Notes under the pieces: model-generated
What the model saw: only the letters and a program-made list of their open reading frames with translations
Told to the model about the DNA's origin: nothing
Databases searched by the model: none
Shown here: piece by piece, positions 51,058 to 62,434 of the stretch
Layout: the number at the start of each line of letters is the position of its first letter
Position numbering within the stretch: position 1 is the stretch's first letter
NCBI RefSeq assembly: GCF_014931275.1
Contig: NZ_CP063110.1
Location: 62,001 to 126,000, forward strand
From: Haemophilus parainfluenzae
Lineage (GTDB): Bacteria > Pseudomonadota > Gammaproteobacteria > Enterobacterales > Pasteurellaceae
Reading direction: 5' to 3'
DNA: 64,000 nucleotides
Translations under genes and position numbers: made by a program

Positions 51058-52656
51058 TTAATGTCTAAAATGACGCATTCCAGTCAATACCATCACCATA
51101 TTATGTTCATCTGCTGCATCGATGACTTCTTGATCGCGCATTGAACCACCTGGATGGATCACACATTGAATCCCTACTTTTGCTGCAGCATCAATACCGT
51201 CACGGAATGGGAAGAACGCATCAGATGCCATTACACAACCAGCTACGGTTAAGCCTTCGTCCTGCGCCTTAATACCCGCAATCTTAGCAGAATACACGCG
51301 GCTCATTTGGCCTGCACCAATGCCGATAGTTTGATTGTCTTTGGCGTAAACAATGGCATTCGATTTCACAAATTTCGCCACTTTCCAGCAGAATAATAAG
51401 TCTTTTAATTCTTGTTCAGTTGGCTGACGTTTACTCACCACTTTTAAATCATCCAAACCAACCATGCCTAAATCGGCATCTTGTACTAACAAGCCTCCGT
51501 TCACGCGTTTGAAATCTAAACGTTCGGAACGTGACGTCCATTCACCACATTCAAGCAAACGAACATTTTTCTTACGTTTCACGACTTCTTGCGCTTCAGC
51601 AGAAACTTTCGGCGCAATAATCACTTCAACGAATTGGCGCTCCACAATTTCATTCGCGGTTTTTTCGTCTAATTCACGGTTGAACGCAATAATGCCGCCA
51701 AATGCAGAAGTTGGATCAGTTTGGTAAGCGCGATTATAGGCGTCTAAAATATCTTTACCTAAAGCTACACCGCATGGATTGGCATGTTTAACGATCACAC
51801 AAGCTGGCTCATCAAATTCTTTCACGCATTCAAGTGCTGCATCGGTGTCTGCAATATTATTGTAAGACAAGGCTTTACCTTGGAGTTGATTAGCCGTAGC
51901 CACGCTCGCCTCTTTCACATTCAAATCAACATAGAAAGCCGCATTTTGATGGGCGTTTTCGCCGTAACGCATGGTTTGTTTACGCACGAAGTTAAGGTTT
52001 AAAGTCCGTGGGAATTGACCGCACTTCGCATTCGCATCTTCTTCCTCTGCTACATGATATGGTTTCACCATTTGTCCAAAGTAGTTGGCAATCATGGAGT
52101 CATATTGCGCAGTATGTTCAAATGCTTTAATCGCAAGATCAAAACGGGTTTCAAGCGTTAGGCTGTTTTGATGTTTATCCATCTCTGCAAGAATTGCATT
52201 GAAATCACCATTATTTACCACAATCGCCACATCTTTATGATTTTTCGCTGCAGAACGCACCATGGTTGGTCCACCGATATCGATATTTTCTACCGCATCA
52301 GCCAAAGTACAATCTGGTTTAGCCACAGTGGCTGCAAACGGATATAAATTCACGACAACCATATCAATGCCTTCAATGCCATGTTGCTGCATGATGGAAT
52401 CATCTATACCACGACGACCAAGAATCCCGCCATGTACTTTTGGATGCAAGGTTTTCACACGACCGTCCATCATTTCTGGGAACCCCGTATAATCAGACAC
52501 TTCAGTCACCGGCAAACCATGTTGCTCCAACAATTTTGCGGTACCGCCTGTGGAAAGGAGTTTTACACCTCGCTGTACCAAGCCTTGAGCAAATTCTACG
52601 ATACCAGTTTTATCAGAAACACTCAGTAAAGCCTGACGAATTGGACGATCTGTCAT
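51058..52656 (-). CDS. purH: Bifunctional AICAR transformylase / IMP cyclohydrolase
   Basis: PurH performs the last two steps of IMP synthesis. The 532-residue protein has an N-terminal IMP cyclohydrolase domain ('[20 protein letters not shown]', 'STGGTAKLL', '[15 protein letters not shown]') and a C-terminal AICAR transformylase domain with '[12 protein letters not shown]' and '[14 protein letters not shown]'. A perfect PurR operator covers its promoter. It uses formyl-THF and so links to glyA and fau. Confidence 0.98.
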   Translation of the reverse strand: MTDRPIRQALLSVSDKTGIVEFAQGLVQRGVKLLSTGGTAKLLEQHGLPVTEVSDYTGFPEMMDGRVKTLHPKVHGGILGRRGIDDSIMQQHGIEGIDMVVVNLYPFAATVAKPDCTLADAVENIDIGGPTMVRSAAKNHKDVAIVVNNGDFNAILAEMDKHQNSLTLETRFDLAIKAFEHTAQYDSMIANYFGQMVKPYHVAEEEDANAKCGQFPRTLNLNFVRKQTMRYGENAHQNAAFYVDLNVKEASVATANQLQGKALSYNNIADTDAALECVKEFDEPACVIVKHANPCGVALGKDILDAYNRAYQTDPTSAFGGIIAFNRELDEKTANEIVERQFVEVIIAPKVSAEAQEVVKRKKNVRLLECGEWTSRSERLDFKRVNGGLLVQDADLGMVGLDDLKVVSKRQPTEQELKDLLFCWKVAKFVKSNAIVYAKDNQTIGIGAGQMSRVYSAKIAGIKAQDEGLTVAGCVMASDAFFPFRDGIDAAAKVGIQCVIHPGGSMRDQEVIDAADEHNMVMVLTGMRHFRH

Positions 52657-52698
52657 TACATTTTCCTTTAATTAAATGGTTAAAAATAAGCGCGTGGA

Positions 52699-52720
52699 AT
52701 TATAACGCAAACGTTTGCGT
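52699..52720 (-). promoter_or_regulatory. purH promoter with perfect PurR operator
   Basis: ACGCAAACGTTTGCGT (52705-52720) is a fully symmetrical 16-bp PurR box. The minus-strand TATAAT (52704-52699) begins at the very next base, so the operator fills the spacer between -35 and -10 and binding would block polymerase. Confidence 0.93.
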
Positions 52721-52790
52721 TTATGTAGAAAAAATTTTCCTGGTAAGCGCACTTCAAGATTCGACGGCTTATTTAGGAGGTTTAGAAAAC

Positions 52791-52813
52791 AAAAAAGCCC
52801 GCAAAATGCGGGC
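52791..52813 (-). terminator. Terminator after the DoxX gene
   Basis: GCCCGC-aaaat-GCGGGC, with a T-run on the minus strand, between DoxX and purH. Confidence 0.88.
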
Positions 52814-52837
52814 AATCTAACAGTGTGAATAATGTAA

Positions 52838-53236
52838 TTAGCGTTTGCGGTTATCTAAAGAAAATGCACCGGCACCAGCAAACACAAAATAGAAAAACAC
52901 GAGAGAGTAAAGTAAAGCAAGTTCACCACCGTTCGCGATTGGGAAGAATAAATTCCCTTTACCTGCAACGTGCATAAAGAAATACGCATAAGCCATTTGA
53001 CCCGAAAGGATAAATGCCGCCGGGCGAACAAATAAGCCTAAAATTAATAGGATTGAACCAACAATCTCGATTACTCCACCGACGATCATCATTGGATCGC
53101 CCACTGCGCCGTTACCGCCCGTCATTGAAATTGGGAATTCCCAGAATTTCGCTGTGCCGTGTAAGATAAACATATACGCAGCGACGATACGTAATAAAGC
53201 TAAAACATACGGAGAGTATTTTTCTAAGTTTTTCAT
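52838..53236 (-). CDS. DoxX-family membrane protein
   Basis: A 132-residue protein with four hydrophobic segments and the DoxX/COG2259 pattern 'VLALLRIVAAYMFILHGTAK' early and 'VGGVIEIVGSILLILGLFVRPAAF' (in two halves) in the middle. Members are tied to redox and sulfur metabolism or act as quinone-linked membrane proteins, but the role here is unknown. It lies between dsbD and purH on the same strand, with its own terminator. Confidence 0.88.
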   Translation of the reverse strand: MKNLEKYSPYVLALLRIVAAYMFILHGTAKFWEFPISMTGGNGAVGDPMMIVGGVIEIVGSILLILGLFVRPAAFILSGQMAYAYFFMHVAGKGNLFFPIANGGELALLYSLVFFYFVFAGAGAFSLDNRKR

Positions 53237-53346
53237 AAAGTTTTCCTAATAAAAAGTGATTTGAGAACGGGGCGTATATTAATGATTAACTCAAAGCCAA
53301 ACAATACCTCGAATCGAAAAAGACTTTTTACTATTAGGAAATAATC

Positions 53347-55116
53347 TTACGCTTTGCTGATTTTCTCAATCCATTGTAAAAATTCAACAGCTGGCATGAA
53401 TCCATTAACACGACTGCCTTCAATTTCTTTTCCATCTTGGTTAAAGAATAAAATTGTCGGTAAACCTAACACTTTATATTTTGTCATTAAAGCACGGTTT
53501 TCTTCGGAGTTTTTCGTCATATCGACTTGAAGAAGCAGCATGTCACCAAAGGCTTTTTGTACACTTGGATCACTAAATGTTTCTTTTTCAAACTCTTTAC
53601 AAGCAACACACCAATCCGCATAAAGATCAAGCATCACAAGTGATTTGTTATTTTCTGACAGTGCTTGTTGCAATTCAGCTTCGCTTTTCACTTTCTTAAA
53701 TTCAACATGGGAAACCACTTTATTTTCGACCGCACTTGGTGTTGAGGTTTCGCCCCAAACCCAAGTTTGAAGCGGTTTAACACTAATCATTGCTGCGACT
53801 AAAAAGAGAATTCGGAATACCCAACCTGTACCATTTTTCGGCATTTGGAAAGCAAACCAGATGAAAAATGCGGTACCGAGCATCGCCCATAATCTTGGTG
53901 TCCATTCATCTGGCAAAATACGAGAAATTAAGAATACCGGTAATGCGAGCATCACAAAGCCAAAGAGCTTTTTAACGGTTTCCATCCACATGCCTGATTT
54001 AGGCAGGATTTTATTCCCAAATAAAGTGATTAAAATCAGTGGTACGCCCATTCCCAATGCGAGCAAATAAAGCGTGATCGCACCAGTAAATAAATCACCA
54101 CTCTGCGCCACATAAAGCAACGCGCCAGAAAGCGGTGCTGATGTGCAAGGTGAAGCCACAAGTCCCGCAATCATGCCCATTAAGAACACGCCACCCAAAG
54201 CGCCGGCTTTTTGCTGTTGGCTAAGTAAAGACAGTTTGGTTTGTAAGGAGCTTGGGAGCTGTAAGGTAAATACACCGAACATCGACAATGCTAGCAAGAC
54301 AAAGATGATTGATAAACCAATCATCACATAAGGATGTTGTAAAGCCACTTGGAACGGTAAACCAATTGCGGCGACAATCAAGCCTAGCAAGGTATAAGTC
54401 AGCGCCATCCCCTGCACATACACAAAGCTTAATGCAAAAGCGCGCCACATATTAGGACGCTGATTTTGGCCAATAACAATCGCTGAAAGCAGTGGTAGCA
54501 TTGGCAATACACAAGGGGTAAAGGCCAAACCTAATCCTAACAAGAAGAAACCAAATACTGCATATTTGCTGTTAAATAAACTTTCCGCTAAACGGTCTTG
54601 TTCTGCTTTGGGTTGTGCTGAAAGTGCGGTCGAGTTTTCCGATGTTTTTTCAGTATTAGCGACCTGTGCAATAGGCAAATCTGCCACTTTAATTTCTTTC
54701 ACTTCAGGCGGATAACAAAAGCCCTCAGTACAACCTTGGTAAGCAATTTCAACCACATCTTCTGCTTTTAATGGCGGCTGACTCGCTTTAAAAATAGCTT
54801 GCACGGGCTTTTTGAAAATCTTCATCAAGCCGAAATAAGGATCGTTATAATCTTCGGGTGAAATAGAAAATGTAGCTACATCAAATGATGCTTTTTCTTC
54901 TTGATTGAGCTTCACGGAAATTTTCTCTTGATAGAGATAATACCCTTCTGCAATCGACCAATTAACGATCACATTTTCTTGATTCTCGCTTTTCGCAGCT
55001 GAAAATTGAAAAGCTTCATCCACAGGTAAGAAAGCCGGTTTCTTATCAAAAAGACCGGCTTGAGTGGAAAGTGCGGTAAAAATAAAAAATAAAAAAAGAA
55101 GAATTCGCTTCATCAT
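53347..55116 (-). CDS. dsbD: Thiol:disulfide interchange protein DsbD
   Basis: DsbD carries electrons from cytoplasmic thioredoxin to periplasmic DsbC/DsbG and cytochrome c maturation. The 589-residue protein has a signal peptide, an alpha domain with 'YQGCTEGFCYPPEV' (redox Cys pair), eight membrane helices with 'FTPCVLPMLPLL' and 'ASPCTSAPLSGALL', and a C-terminal thioredoxin-like domain with 'YADWCVACKEFEKE'. All six redox cysteines are present. Two adjacent ATG codons could serve as start. It is divergent from arcA. Confidence 0.97.
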   Translation of the reverse strand: MMKRILLFLFFIFTALSTQAGLFDKKPAFLPVDEAFQFSAAKSENQENVIVNWSIAEGYYLYQEKISVKLNQEEKASFDVATFSISPEDYNDPYFGLMKIFKKPVQAIFKASQPPLKAEDVVEIAYQGCTEGFCYPPEVKEIKVADLPIAQVANTEKTSENSTALSAQPKAEQDRLAESLFNSKYAVFGFFLLGLGLAFTPCVLPMLPLLSAIVIGQNQRPNMWRAFALSFVYVQGMALTYTLLGLIVAAIGLPFQVALQHPYVMIGLSIIFVLLALSMFGVFTLQLPSSLQTKLSLLSQQQKAGALGGVFLMGMIAGLVASPCTSAPLSGALLYVAQSGDLFTGAITLYLLALGMGVPLILITLFGNKILPKSGMWMETVKKLFGFVMLALPVFLISRILPDEWTPRLWAMLGTAFFIWFAFQMPKNGTGWVFRILFLVAAMISVKPLQTWVWGETSTPSAVENKVVSHVEFKKVKSEAELQQALSENNKSLVMLDLYADWCVACKEFEKETFSDPSVQKAFGDMLLLQVDMTKNSEENRALMTKYKVLGLPTILFFNQDGKEIEGSRVNGFMPAVEFLQWIEKISKA

Positions 55117-55230
55117 AAAGTTCCAACTATTGTTCCTGCTGAAATTCTAGCATAGATAAGCAGAATGTTAATAATTTATGACTTAGATCATAAAATTAAA
55201 TGTAATTTAAACAATGACCGCACTTTTCTG

Positions 55231-55259
55231 TTGTTACAGCAATGTTACAATTATAGAAT
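55231..55259 (+). promoter_or_regulatory. Candidate arcA promoter
   Basis: TTGTTA and TAGAAT are 17 bases apart, about 34 bases before the arcA start; a USS lies just upstream. Confidence 0.5.
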
Positions 55260-55292
55260 ACGCTCATAACAAAATATAACAAGGAGCAATGA

Positions 55293-56006
55293 ATGGCTAC
55301 CCCAAAAATTCTCATCGTGGAAGATGAAGCGGTAACCCGTAATACGTTAAAAGGAATTTTTGAAGCTGAGGGCTATGAGGTATTACAAGCACAAGATGGT
55401 GCAGAAATGTATCGTCAGTTAAACTCAGAAACGGTCAATCTCATCGTATTAGATATCAACTTACCTGGTAAAAATGGTTTATTACTAGGGCGTGAGTTAC
55501 GTGAGAAAGCTGCAATTCCATTAATCTTCCTCACGGGACGAGATAACGAGGTCGATAAAATTTTAGGCTTGGAAATTGGGGCAGATGATTATCTCACTAA
55601 ACCATTTAACCCAAGAGAACTCACCATTCGTGCACGAAATTTATTGCATCGCACCATGACACTAAATGGCAAAGAAACCCATTTACAACGTGAGAACTAT
55701 CGTTTTAATGGGTGGACACTGGATTTAAATAGCCACAATTTAATCACACCTGAAGGCGTTGAATTTAAACTGCCTCGTAGTGAATTCCGTGCCATGTTGC
55801 ACTTCTGCGAAAACCCTGGAAAATTGCAAACTCGTGAAGAATTATTGCTAAAAATGACAGGACGTGAATTAAAACCACAAGATCGTACTGTGGATGTAAC
55901 AATTCGTCGTATTCGCAAACATTTTGAAGATCATCCTAATACCCCAGAAATCATTGCTACCGTGCATGGTGAAGGCTATCGTTTCTGTGGTGAATTAGAA
56001 GAATAA
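55293..56006 (+). CDS. arcA: Response regulator ArcA
   Basis: ArcA is the OmpR-type response regulator of the Arc redox system. The 237-residue protein has a receiver domain with phospho-acceptor Asp54 ('[11 protein letters not shown]'), the acidic pocket '[10 protein letters not shown]', Lys in '[10 protein letters not shown]', and a winged-helix domain with '[16 protein letters not shown]' and '[11 protein letters not shown]'. Length is one residue off E. coli ArcA (238). No arcB in the window. Confidence 0.97.
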   Translation: MATPKILIVEDEAVTRNTLKGIFEAEGYEVLQAQDGAEMYRQLNSETVNLIVLDINLPGKNGLLLGRELREKAAIPLIFLTGRDNEVDKILGLEIGADDYLTKPFNPRELTIRARNLLHRTMTLNGKETHLQRENYRFNGWTLDLNSHNLITPEGVEFKLPRSEFRAMLHFCENPGKLQTREELLLKMTGRELKPQDRTVDVTIRRIRKHFEDHPNTPEIIATVHGEGYRFCGELEE

Positions 56007-56022
56007 TCGATCATTAAGTAAT

Positions 56023-56055
56023 AAAAGGCTGAGTCAAATCAGCCTTTTGTTTTTT
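56023..56055 (+). terminator. Terminator after arcA
   Basis: AAAAGGCTGA and TCAGCCTTTT form a perfect 10-bp stem with a 6-base loop, followed by a T-run. Confidence 0.9.
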
Positions 56056-56118
56056 GCTATCCACGGCGAGATTCGGTAAAATCAACGCCAATTTACGATT
56101 AATGAACAACGGATAACA

Positions 56119-56601
56119 ATGACCAAGAAAAAAGTCAAAGTCGGCTCCAACACAATTGCCTTAAATAAACGAGCTCGACACGAATATTTTATTGAAGATG
56201 AAATTGAAGCCGGCCTTGAATTACAAGGTTGGGAAGTAAAATCAATGCGCGTAGGTAAAGCCAATATCAGCGACAGTTATATCATTTTTAAAAACGGTGA
56301 AGCCTATTTATTTGGTGCGACCATTCAACCATTAAGCTTGGCTTCTACCCACGTGGTTTGCGATCCGACGCGTACACGTAAGCTTTTATTGAATAAACGT
56401 GAACTGGATAATCTTTTCGGTAAATCAAGCCGTGATGGTTTTACCATTGTTGCCCTTTCTCTTTATTGGAAAGGTGCTTGGGCAAAGATCAAAATCGGTC
56501 TTGCGAAAGGTAAAAAACAACATGATAAACGTGATGATATTAAAGAGCGTGAATGGAAAGTAGCGAAAGAGCGTATTATGAAAAACGCACATCGTGGATA
56601 A
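56119..56601 (+). CDS. smpB: SsrA-binding protein SmpB
   Basis: SmpB carries tmRNA to stalled ribosomes. The 160-residue protein equals the E. coli length and has '[20 protein letters not shown]' (20 residues) early, '[14 protein letters not shown]' and the basic C-terminal tail '[17 protein letters not shown]' that occupies the mRNA channel. The tmRNA gene itself is not in this window. Monocistronic with its own terminator. Confidence 0.97.
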   Translation: MTKKKVKVGSNTIALNKRARHEYFIEDEIEAGLELQGWEVKSMRVGKANISDSYIIFKNGEAYLFGATIQPLSLASTHVVCDPTRTRKLLLNKRELDNLFGKSSRDGFTIVALSLYWKGAWAKIKIGLAKGKKQHDKRDDIKEREWKVAKERIMKNAHRG

Positions 56602-56619
56602 CTCTCCCTCTAAACTGAC

Positions 56620-56656
56620 AAAATGCCTCTCAACCGAAAGGCATTTTTCTTTTTTT
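56620..56656 (+). terminator. Terminator after smpB
   Basis: AAAATGCCT and AGGCATTTTT form a stem around a 10-base loop, followed by a T-rich run. Confidence 0.85.
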
Positions 56657-56692
56657 CAATATGAAAAAAATTCTCATAGCCATGAATAAAAT

Positions 56693-56711
56693 TATATTGA
56701 TAATCATTCTC
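56693..56711 (+). promoter_or_regulatory. Fur/Zur-family-like operator before rpmE2-rpmJ2
   Basis: The 19-mer TATATTGATAATCATTCTC matches the Fur box GATAATGATAATCATTATC at 16 of 19 positions. It lies about 50 bases before the L31B start. L31B/L36B pairs are under Zur in E. coli; whether the site is for Fur or Zur cannot be told by eye. Confidence 0.6.
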
Positions 56712-56761
56712 TTTTGAATTAGTATCTTCGCCCAATTCTTTTCGTTATATAAGGAGCTCTA

Positions 56762-57028
56762 ATGAAAAAAGGCATTCACCCTGAAAATTATCGTACCGTT
56801 TTATTTTACGATTCCAACGCGAAACAAGGCTTTCTCATCCGTTCTTGTGCTAAAACCAACAACACCATGAAATGGGAAGATGGTAATGAATACCCTGTAT
56901 TTATGTGCGATACCTCATCAGCCTCTCACCCATTTTATACTGGTAAAACTCGTCAAATTGGTAACGAAGGTCGTGCAAGTGAATTTGCAAACCGCTACGG
57001 TAAATTTGGCGCATTTAAATCAAAATAG
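56762..57028 (+). CDS. rpmE2: 50S ribosomal protein L31 type B
   Basis: The 88-residue zinc-independent form of L31 (YkgM type), longer than L31A and lacking its CxxC zinc ligands. It has '[17 protein letters not shown]' and '[15 protein letters not shown]', the usual type B features. Such paralogues replace the zinc form when zinc is scarce, freeing zinc. Start follows AAGGAGC. rpmJ2 follows after 9 bases, with a Fur/Zur-like box upstream of the pair. Confidence 0.95.
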   Translation: MKKGIHPENYRTVLFYDSNAKQGFLIRSCAKTNNTMKWEDGNEYPVFMCDTSSASHPFYTGKTRQIGNEGRASEFANRYGKFGAFKSK

Positions 57029-57037
57029 GAATGTTCA

Positions 57038-57175
57038 ATGAAAGTATTATCTTCACTCAAAAGCGCAAAAAACCGTCCTGGCTGCAAAATTGTTCGTCGC
57101 CACGGTATCGTTTATGTCATTTCGAAAACCAACCCTCGCTTTAAAGCGCGTCAAGGTGGGAAAAAGAAAGGTTAA
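57038..57175 (+). CDS. rpmJ2: 50S ribosomal protein L36 type B
   Basis: A 45-residue protein beginning '[19 protein letters not shown]' and rich in Lys/Arg, ending 'RQGGKKKG'. It is the YkgO-type L36 that lacks the CxxC-x-C-x-H zinc site of L36A: only one Cys remains. The start is preceded by TAGGAATG. It is paired with L31B, giving a zinc-sparing ribosomal cassette. Confidence 0.94.
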   Translation: MKVLSSLKSAKNRPGCKIVRRHGIVYVISKTNPRFKARQGGKKKG

Positions 57176-57183
57176 CCCCAATA

Positions 57184-57215
57184 AAAAAGAGCGGTCAAAT
57201 TTCCGCTCTTTTTTT
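57184..57215. terminator. Terminator between rpmJ2 and obgE
   Basis: AAAAGAGCGG and CCGCTCTTTT form a perfect stem with runs of A and T at the ends, serving both convergent genes. It looks like a USS pair in which the core reads AGAGCGGT. Confidence 0.88.
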
Positions 57216-57225
57216 CATTTAGGCA

Positions 57226-58425
<1,200 letters not shown>

Positions 58426-59343
58426 TTACTTTGATTGCGGTAATAACTTATGTCCGATTGCCGACAAAATTGCTCCGCATACTACAACAAACGCCCCGAT
58501 ATAGCTAATCATATTTAATTCTGGCGCGGCAAAATTATCAGGGCTCGCATAATGCGCAAGATGAGCAAAGAAAATGGTAAATAGTGGTACTAAAGTAATC
58601 ACAACGCTTACTTTAGATACCTCCCAACGATTAAGGGCTTCAGCATAAGCGCCATAACCAAATAAGGTATTTAAGCAACAATAAGCCAAACAACCAAATG
58701 CTAACGGACTGAGCTCTCTCACTTGGGAAAATTCAGCAATAGGCGTAAATACCAAAAGACAACCGAAATAAATCATTAATAAAATTTGTGGTGAACTAAA
58801 ACGGCGAAGCATTAATTTCTGTGCCATACCATAAGCAACCCAAATTAACGAGCCTGCCAGACTTAATAATACGCCCGTTAAATAGCGGCTTTCCCCTTGA
58901 AACCCATCTAGCTTATCATTGAAGAAAAGCACTAATCCTACAAGTAATAAGACTAAACCTATTTTTTGGTGTAATCCGAGCTTTTCTTTAAAGACAAAAA
59001 GACCACAAATCAACATGCCAAAAGAGGAAAAGTGAATAAAAATTTGAGCCGAAGAAGGATCGATAAACTTAAGTGAGCTATTAAATAAGAAGAAGTTACC
59101 TGACAACCCTATGACACCAATTACTACCAACCAAATAAATTGACCACCTTTCAAAAATTGTGGCAATTTTTTCTTATAGGCAAGCAAAATAAAGAGCGCT
59201 AGAAATGCCACAATAAAGCGATACCACACGATCGTTTGTGGCGTCATCACGGATAAAACCTGTTTTAACGCAATAGGTAAAGATCCCCATGCCATCGCTG
59301 TAATTAAAGCAAATAGAAATCCTAAAAGAGGTTGTTGTTTCAT
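58426..59343 (-). CDS. EamA/DMT-family transporter
   Basis: A 305-residue membrane protein with ten hydrophobic segments in two EamA halves, for example 'AMAWGSLPIALKQVL' in the first and 'GSLIWVAYGMAQKLML' in the second. Substrate cannot be told; relatives export amino acids or metabolites. It lies between rpmA and obgE, a position where Haemophilus and E. coli (YhbE) both carry an EamA-type gene. Confidence 0.87.
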   Translation of the reverse strand: MKQQPLLGFLFALITAMAWGSLPIALKQVLSVMTPQTIVWYRFIVAFLALFILLAYKKKLPQFLKGGQFIWLVVIGVIGLSGNFFLFNSSLKFIDPSSAQIFIHFSSFGMLICGLFVFKEKLGLHQKIGLVLLLVGLVLFFNDKLDGFQGESRYLTGVLLSLAGSLIWVAYGMAQKLMLRRFSSPQILLMIYFGCLLVFTPIAEFSQVRELSPLAFGCLAYCCLNTLFGYGAYAEALNRWEVSKVSVVITLVPLFTIFFAHLAHYASPDNFAAPELNMISYIGAFVVVCGAILSAIGHKLLPQSK

Positions 59344-59481
59344 GATGTCTTCCTTTATTTGGCTAAAGCACAGTTAGGAATTCAGGTAAATTTCATTCTA
59401 AGAAATATTAAAGAGAATGAATGATAGTGCCAAGATAACAGATTTGATTAATGATTGTAAATCACAGGTAAGAAAACAAAG

Positions 59482-59512
59482 AAAACGCCCCACAGATAAT
59501 GCGGGGCGTTTA
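59482..59512 (-). terminator. Terminator after rpmA
   Basis: AACGCCCC and GGGGCGTT form the stem (inner sequence also partly paired); T-rich on the minus strand. It separates rpmA from the EamA gene. Confidence 0.85.
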
Positions 59513-59529
59513 TCAAATCAGATGTAAAA

Positions 59530-59787
59530 TTATTCAGTTACAATACTTACGTATTTACGGCTTTTCTCGCCTTTCACTTCAAATTTTACTTTACCGTCAG
59601 CGGTAGCAAATAAGGTGTGGTCACGGCCCATACCTACGTTGTTACCTGCGTGGAATTTAGTACCACGTTGACGTACAATGATGCTACCTGCTAATACAGA
59701 TTCGCCACCGAAACGTTTAACACCAAGGCGTTTAGCTTCAGAATCACGACCGTTACGAGTTGAACCACCAGCTTTTTTAGTTGCCAT
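59530..59787 (-). CDS. rpmA: 50S ribosomal protein L27
   Basis: The 85-residue L27, whose N-terminal tail reaches the peptidyl-transferase centre. It begins '[19 protein letters not shown]' and contains '[15 protein letters not shown]', both invariant features. Start follows AGGAGATCAAG. It is 20 bases downstream of rplU. Confidence 0.98.
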
Positions 59788-59807
59788 CTACTTGATCTCC
59801 TCTGAAA

Positions 59808-60119
59808 TTATGCTTGAATCCCAGTGATTTTCACTTCTGTGAACCACTGACGATGACCTTGTTGTTTACGGCTGTGTTTACGACGACGGAACTTAACGAT
59901 TTTAACTTTATCGCCACGACCTTGTGCCACAACTTCAGCCACTACTTTCGCGCCAGCTACTACTGGTGCACCAATTTTAACATCTTCACCATTAACGACC
60001 ATCAACACTGAGTCGAACTCAACTGTTGAGCCAGTTGCAAGTTCAAGTTTTTCTAAACGAACTACTTGACCTTCGCTCACACGGTGTTGTTTACCGCCAC
60101 TTTGGAAAACTGCGTACAT
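59808..60119 (-). CDS. rplU: 50S ribosomal protein L21
   Basis: A 103-residue protein matching L21 length and sequence: '[20 protein letters not shown]' (20 residues) at the start and '[19 protein letters not shown]' near the end. An 18-codon longer frame exists but lacks family similarity. First gene of the rplU-rpmA operon, with a good promoter upstream. Confidence 0.98.
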   Translation of the reverse strand: MYAVFQSGGKQHRVSEGQVVRLEKLELATGSTVEFDSVLMVVNGEDVKIGAPVVAGAKVVAEVVAQGRGDKVKIVKFRRRKHSRKQQGHRQWFTEVKITGIQA

Positions 60120-60195
60120 AAATACTCCGCTATAATTGTGCTTCTCCGTTACTATTTTCGGTCCGCACTTCAAAATTCATATAAATAGGTCGCAA

Positions 60196-60224
60196 ATTCT
60201 ACGGAAAAAACAACTCGATCGCAA
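60196..60224 (-). promoter_or_regulatory. rplU promoter
   Basis: On the minus strand TTGCGA (60224-60219) and TAGAAT (60201-60196) are 17 bases apart, about 75 bases before the rplU start. Confidence 0.65.
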
Positions 60225-60342
60225 GCACTTATTTGCAATAAAATAAAAAAAAGCGCTTTTCCTCGAGTTTAATTTCAGAAACCTTGAAAAATCGGGTAAA
60301 ATTCACCGCACTTTTCTTTTATATACACAACCATCGAACCAA

Positions 60343-61338
60343 ATGAAGATGAACAAACAAGATTTAATGGATATGCATTCAATCCAAGCATTAACCGATG
60401 CGGATATGCAGAAAGTCAACCAAGCTATTTTAGCACAAATTAACTCAGACGTGCCGATGGTTAATCAGCTTGGTTTTTATATTGTACAAGGTGGCGGAAA
60501 ACGTATTCGACCACTTATTGCGGTCTTAGCGGCGCGTGCATTAGGCTACGAAAGCGATAAAGTAGCAACTTGTGCGACCTTTGTAGAATTTATTCACACT
60601 GCTTCTTTATTACACGATGATGTGGTAGATGAATCTGATATGCGTCGAGGTCGCGCAACGGCTAACTCTGCTTTTGGTAATGCCGCTAGCGTATTAGTAG
60701 GTGACTTCATTTATACTCGTGCATTCCAATTAGTGGCGCAGTTACAATCGCTAGATATTCTTCGCATTATGGCCGATGCCACCAACGTGTTGGCAGAAGG
60801 TGAAGTTCAACAATTAATGAACGTGAATGATCCGGATACCACAGAAGAAAGTTATATGCGCGTGATTTATAGTAAAACAGCACGCTTATTTGAAGTGGCG
60901 GCACAATCTGTTGCGATTGTTGCGGGTGCTGAAAAATCAATTGAAACCGCATTTCAAGAATATGGTCGCTATCTCGGTACTGCATTCCAATTAGTGGATG
61001 ACGTGCTAGATTACAGCGCAAACGCTGCAGCATTAGGCAAAAATGTGGGTGACGACCTCGCTGAAGGTAAACCGACTCTTCCTTTATTACACGCAATGCG
61101 TCACGGTAATCCACAACAAGCCGCGCTTATTCGCGAAGCCATTGAACAAGGCGGAAAACGTGATGCGATCGATGAAGTGCTTGCGATTATGGCTGAACAT
61201 AAATCCCTTGATTATGCGATGGATCGTGCGAAACAAGAAGCCAAAAAAGCGGTTGATTCTATTGCCTTATTACCTGAAAGCGAATACAAAAAAGCCTTAA
61301 TTTCACTGGCTTATTTATCGGTAGACCGAACTTATTAA
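60343..61338 (+). CDS. ispB: Octaprenyl diphosphate synthase
   Basis: IspB makes the C40 side chain of ubiquinone and menaquinone. The 331-residue protein has both Asp-rich motifs: '[15 protein letters not shown]' and '[20 protein letters not shown]', plus '[10 protein letters not shown]'. ATG codons at 60343 and 60349 are both possible starts; the first is given. Divergent from rplU, and followed two bases later by queH. Confidence 0.96.
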   Translation: MKMNKQDLMDMHSIQALTDADMQKVNQAILAQINSDVPMVNQLGFYIVQGGGKRIRPLIAVLAARALGYESDKVATCATFVEFIHTASLLHDDVVDESDMRRGRATANSAFGNAASVLVGDFIYTRAFQLVAQLQSLDILRIMADATNVLAEGEVQQLMNVNDPDTTEESYMRVIYSKTARLFEVAAQSVAIVAGAEKSIETAFQEYGRYLGTAFQLVDDVLDYSANAAALGKNVGDDLAEGKPTLPLLHAMRHGNPQQAALIREAIEQGGKRDAIDEVLAIMAEHKSLDYAMDRAKQEAKKAVDSIALLPESEYKKALISLAYLSVDRTY

Positions 61339-61339
61339 T

Positions 61340-62080
61340 ATGACTGAAGAACAAATTCAACCGCAAAGTGCGGTCGATTCTCAACCTAAATTTCAAAAAC
61401 CGCGTAAACAAAAAGTACGCAAGGATCCCAATGCGCCTTTTATTCGTGAAAAACTTGAATTACCCGAAGGACATAATAAGTTGCTTCTCCACTCTTGCTG
61501 TGCGCCTTGCTCAGGTGAAGTGATGGAAGCCATTTTGGCCTCGGGTATTGAATTTACGATTTATTTTTACAACCCGAATATTCATCCATTAAAAGAATAT
61601 TTAATTCGTAAAGAAGAAAATATCCGCTTTGCCCAAAAATTTGGGATTCCGTTTATTGATGCTGACTACGATCGCCAACAATGGTTTGATCGCGCAAAAG
61701 GCATGGAATGGGAACCTGAACGTGGAATTCGTTGTACCATGTGTTTTGATATGCGTTTTGAAAAAGCCGCTGAATATGCTCATGAGCATGGTTTTCCTGT
61801 GTTTACTAGTTGCCTTGGTATTTCTCGCTGGAAAGACATGGATCAAATCAACGGTTGCGGTCACCGTGCGGCTGAAAAATATGATGATGTGATTTATTGG
61901 GATTACAACTGGCGTAAAGCTGGCGGATCGCAACGCATGATCGAAATCAGTAAGCGTGAACGTTTTTATCAGCAAGAATATTGTGGCTGCGTTTATTCTT
62001 TACGAGACAGCAATAAATGGCGTGAAGAAACAGGGCGACAAAAAATTGAAATTGGTAAACTCTATTACACGCCCGATTAA
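61340..62080 (+). CDS. queH: Epoxyqueuosine reductase QueH
   Basis: QueH (DUF208) reduces epoxyqueuosine to queuosine in tRNA, the non-homologous replacement for QueG. The 246-residue protein carries C53-C54-x-x-C57 ('[11 protein letters not shown]'), C132-x-x-C135 ('RCTMCFD') and C215-x-C217 ('EYCGCVYS'), which fit the cluster and disulfide sites known for QueH. It starts two bases after the ispB stop, so is cotranscribed. It completes the route from queA and tgt at 22-26 kb. Confidence 0.94.
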   Translation: MTEEQIQPQSAVDSQPKFQKPRKQKVRKDPNAPFIREKLELPEGHNKLLLHSCCAPCSGEVMEAILASGIEFTIYFYNPNIHPLKEYLIRKEENIRFAQKFGIPFIDADYDRQQWFDRAKGMEWEPERGIRCTMCFDMRFEKAAEYAHEHGFPVFTSCLGISRWKDMDQINGCGHRAAEKYDDVIYWDYNWRKAGGSQRMIEISKRERFYQQEYCGCVYSLRDSNKWREETGRQKIEIGKLYYTPD

Positions 62081-62090
62081 AAACTCATAA

Positions 62091-62127
62091 AAAAAGAACC
62101 GCACTTTCAACATGCGGTTCTTTTTTA
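62091..62127. terminator. USS-derived terminator between queH and zapA
   Basis: AAAGAACCGCA and TGCGGTTCTTT pair between convergent genes; one arm holds a full USS core (ACCGCACTT). Confidence 0.88.
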
Positions 62128-62128
62128 T

Positions 62129-62434
62129 TTAATCGACGATAAGGCGCCCACCTAATGCATTCTCTAAAGAATGATCTAATTGTTGAATTCGCGTACATAA
62201 CACGTTTTCAATCTGGGCATTTTTATTCTTTTCTTGGGTTAATTCAAAACTTAAATTCAAGGCAACAATAGAAAGCACACGGTCTAATTGCAATAAACCT
62301 GTACGCTCTTTCATTTCAGACACTTGAAGATCTAAATTGCGCGCTGCTTGACGCAAAATCTCTTCTTGTTCAGCAGGGACATTCAAGCGCAGCACTTGCC
62401 CTAATACAACAACTTCAACCAGTTTTAATGACAT
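62129..62434 (-). CDS. zapA: Cell division protein ZapA
   Basis: ZapA bundles FtsZ protofilaments at the Z-ring. The 101-residue product has an N-terminal 'VEVVVLGQVLRLNVPAEQEE' (20 residues) and a C-terminal coiled coil, as in the family. In E. coli and, as I recall, H. influenzae, zapA lies just before 6S RNA and fau; here those are about 27 kb away. It is divergent from polA. Confidence 0.93.
   Translation of the reverse strand: MSLKLVEVVVLGQVLRLNVPAEQEEILRQAARNLDLQVSEMKERTGLLQLDRVLSIVALNLSFELTQEKNKNAQIENVLCTRIQQLDHSLENALGGRLIVD

Noticed and set aside
52440..52820. 126-codon plus-strand open frame
   Set aside because: Antisense to the start of purH and spanning its promoter and PurR box; no recognisable protein.
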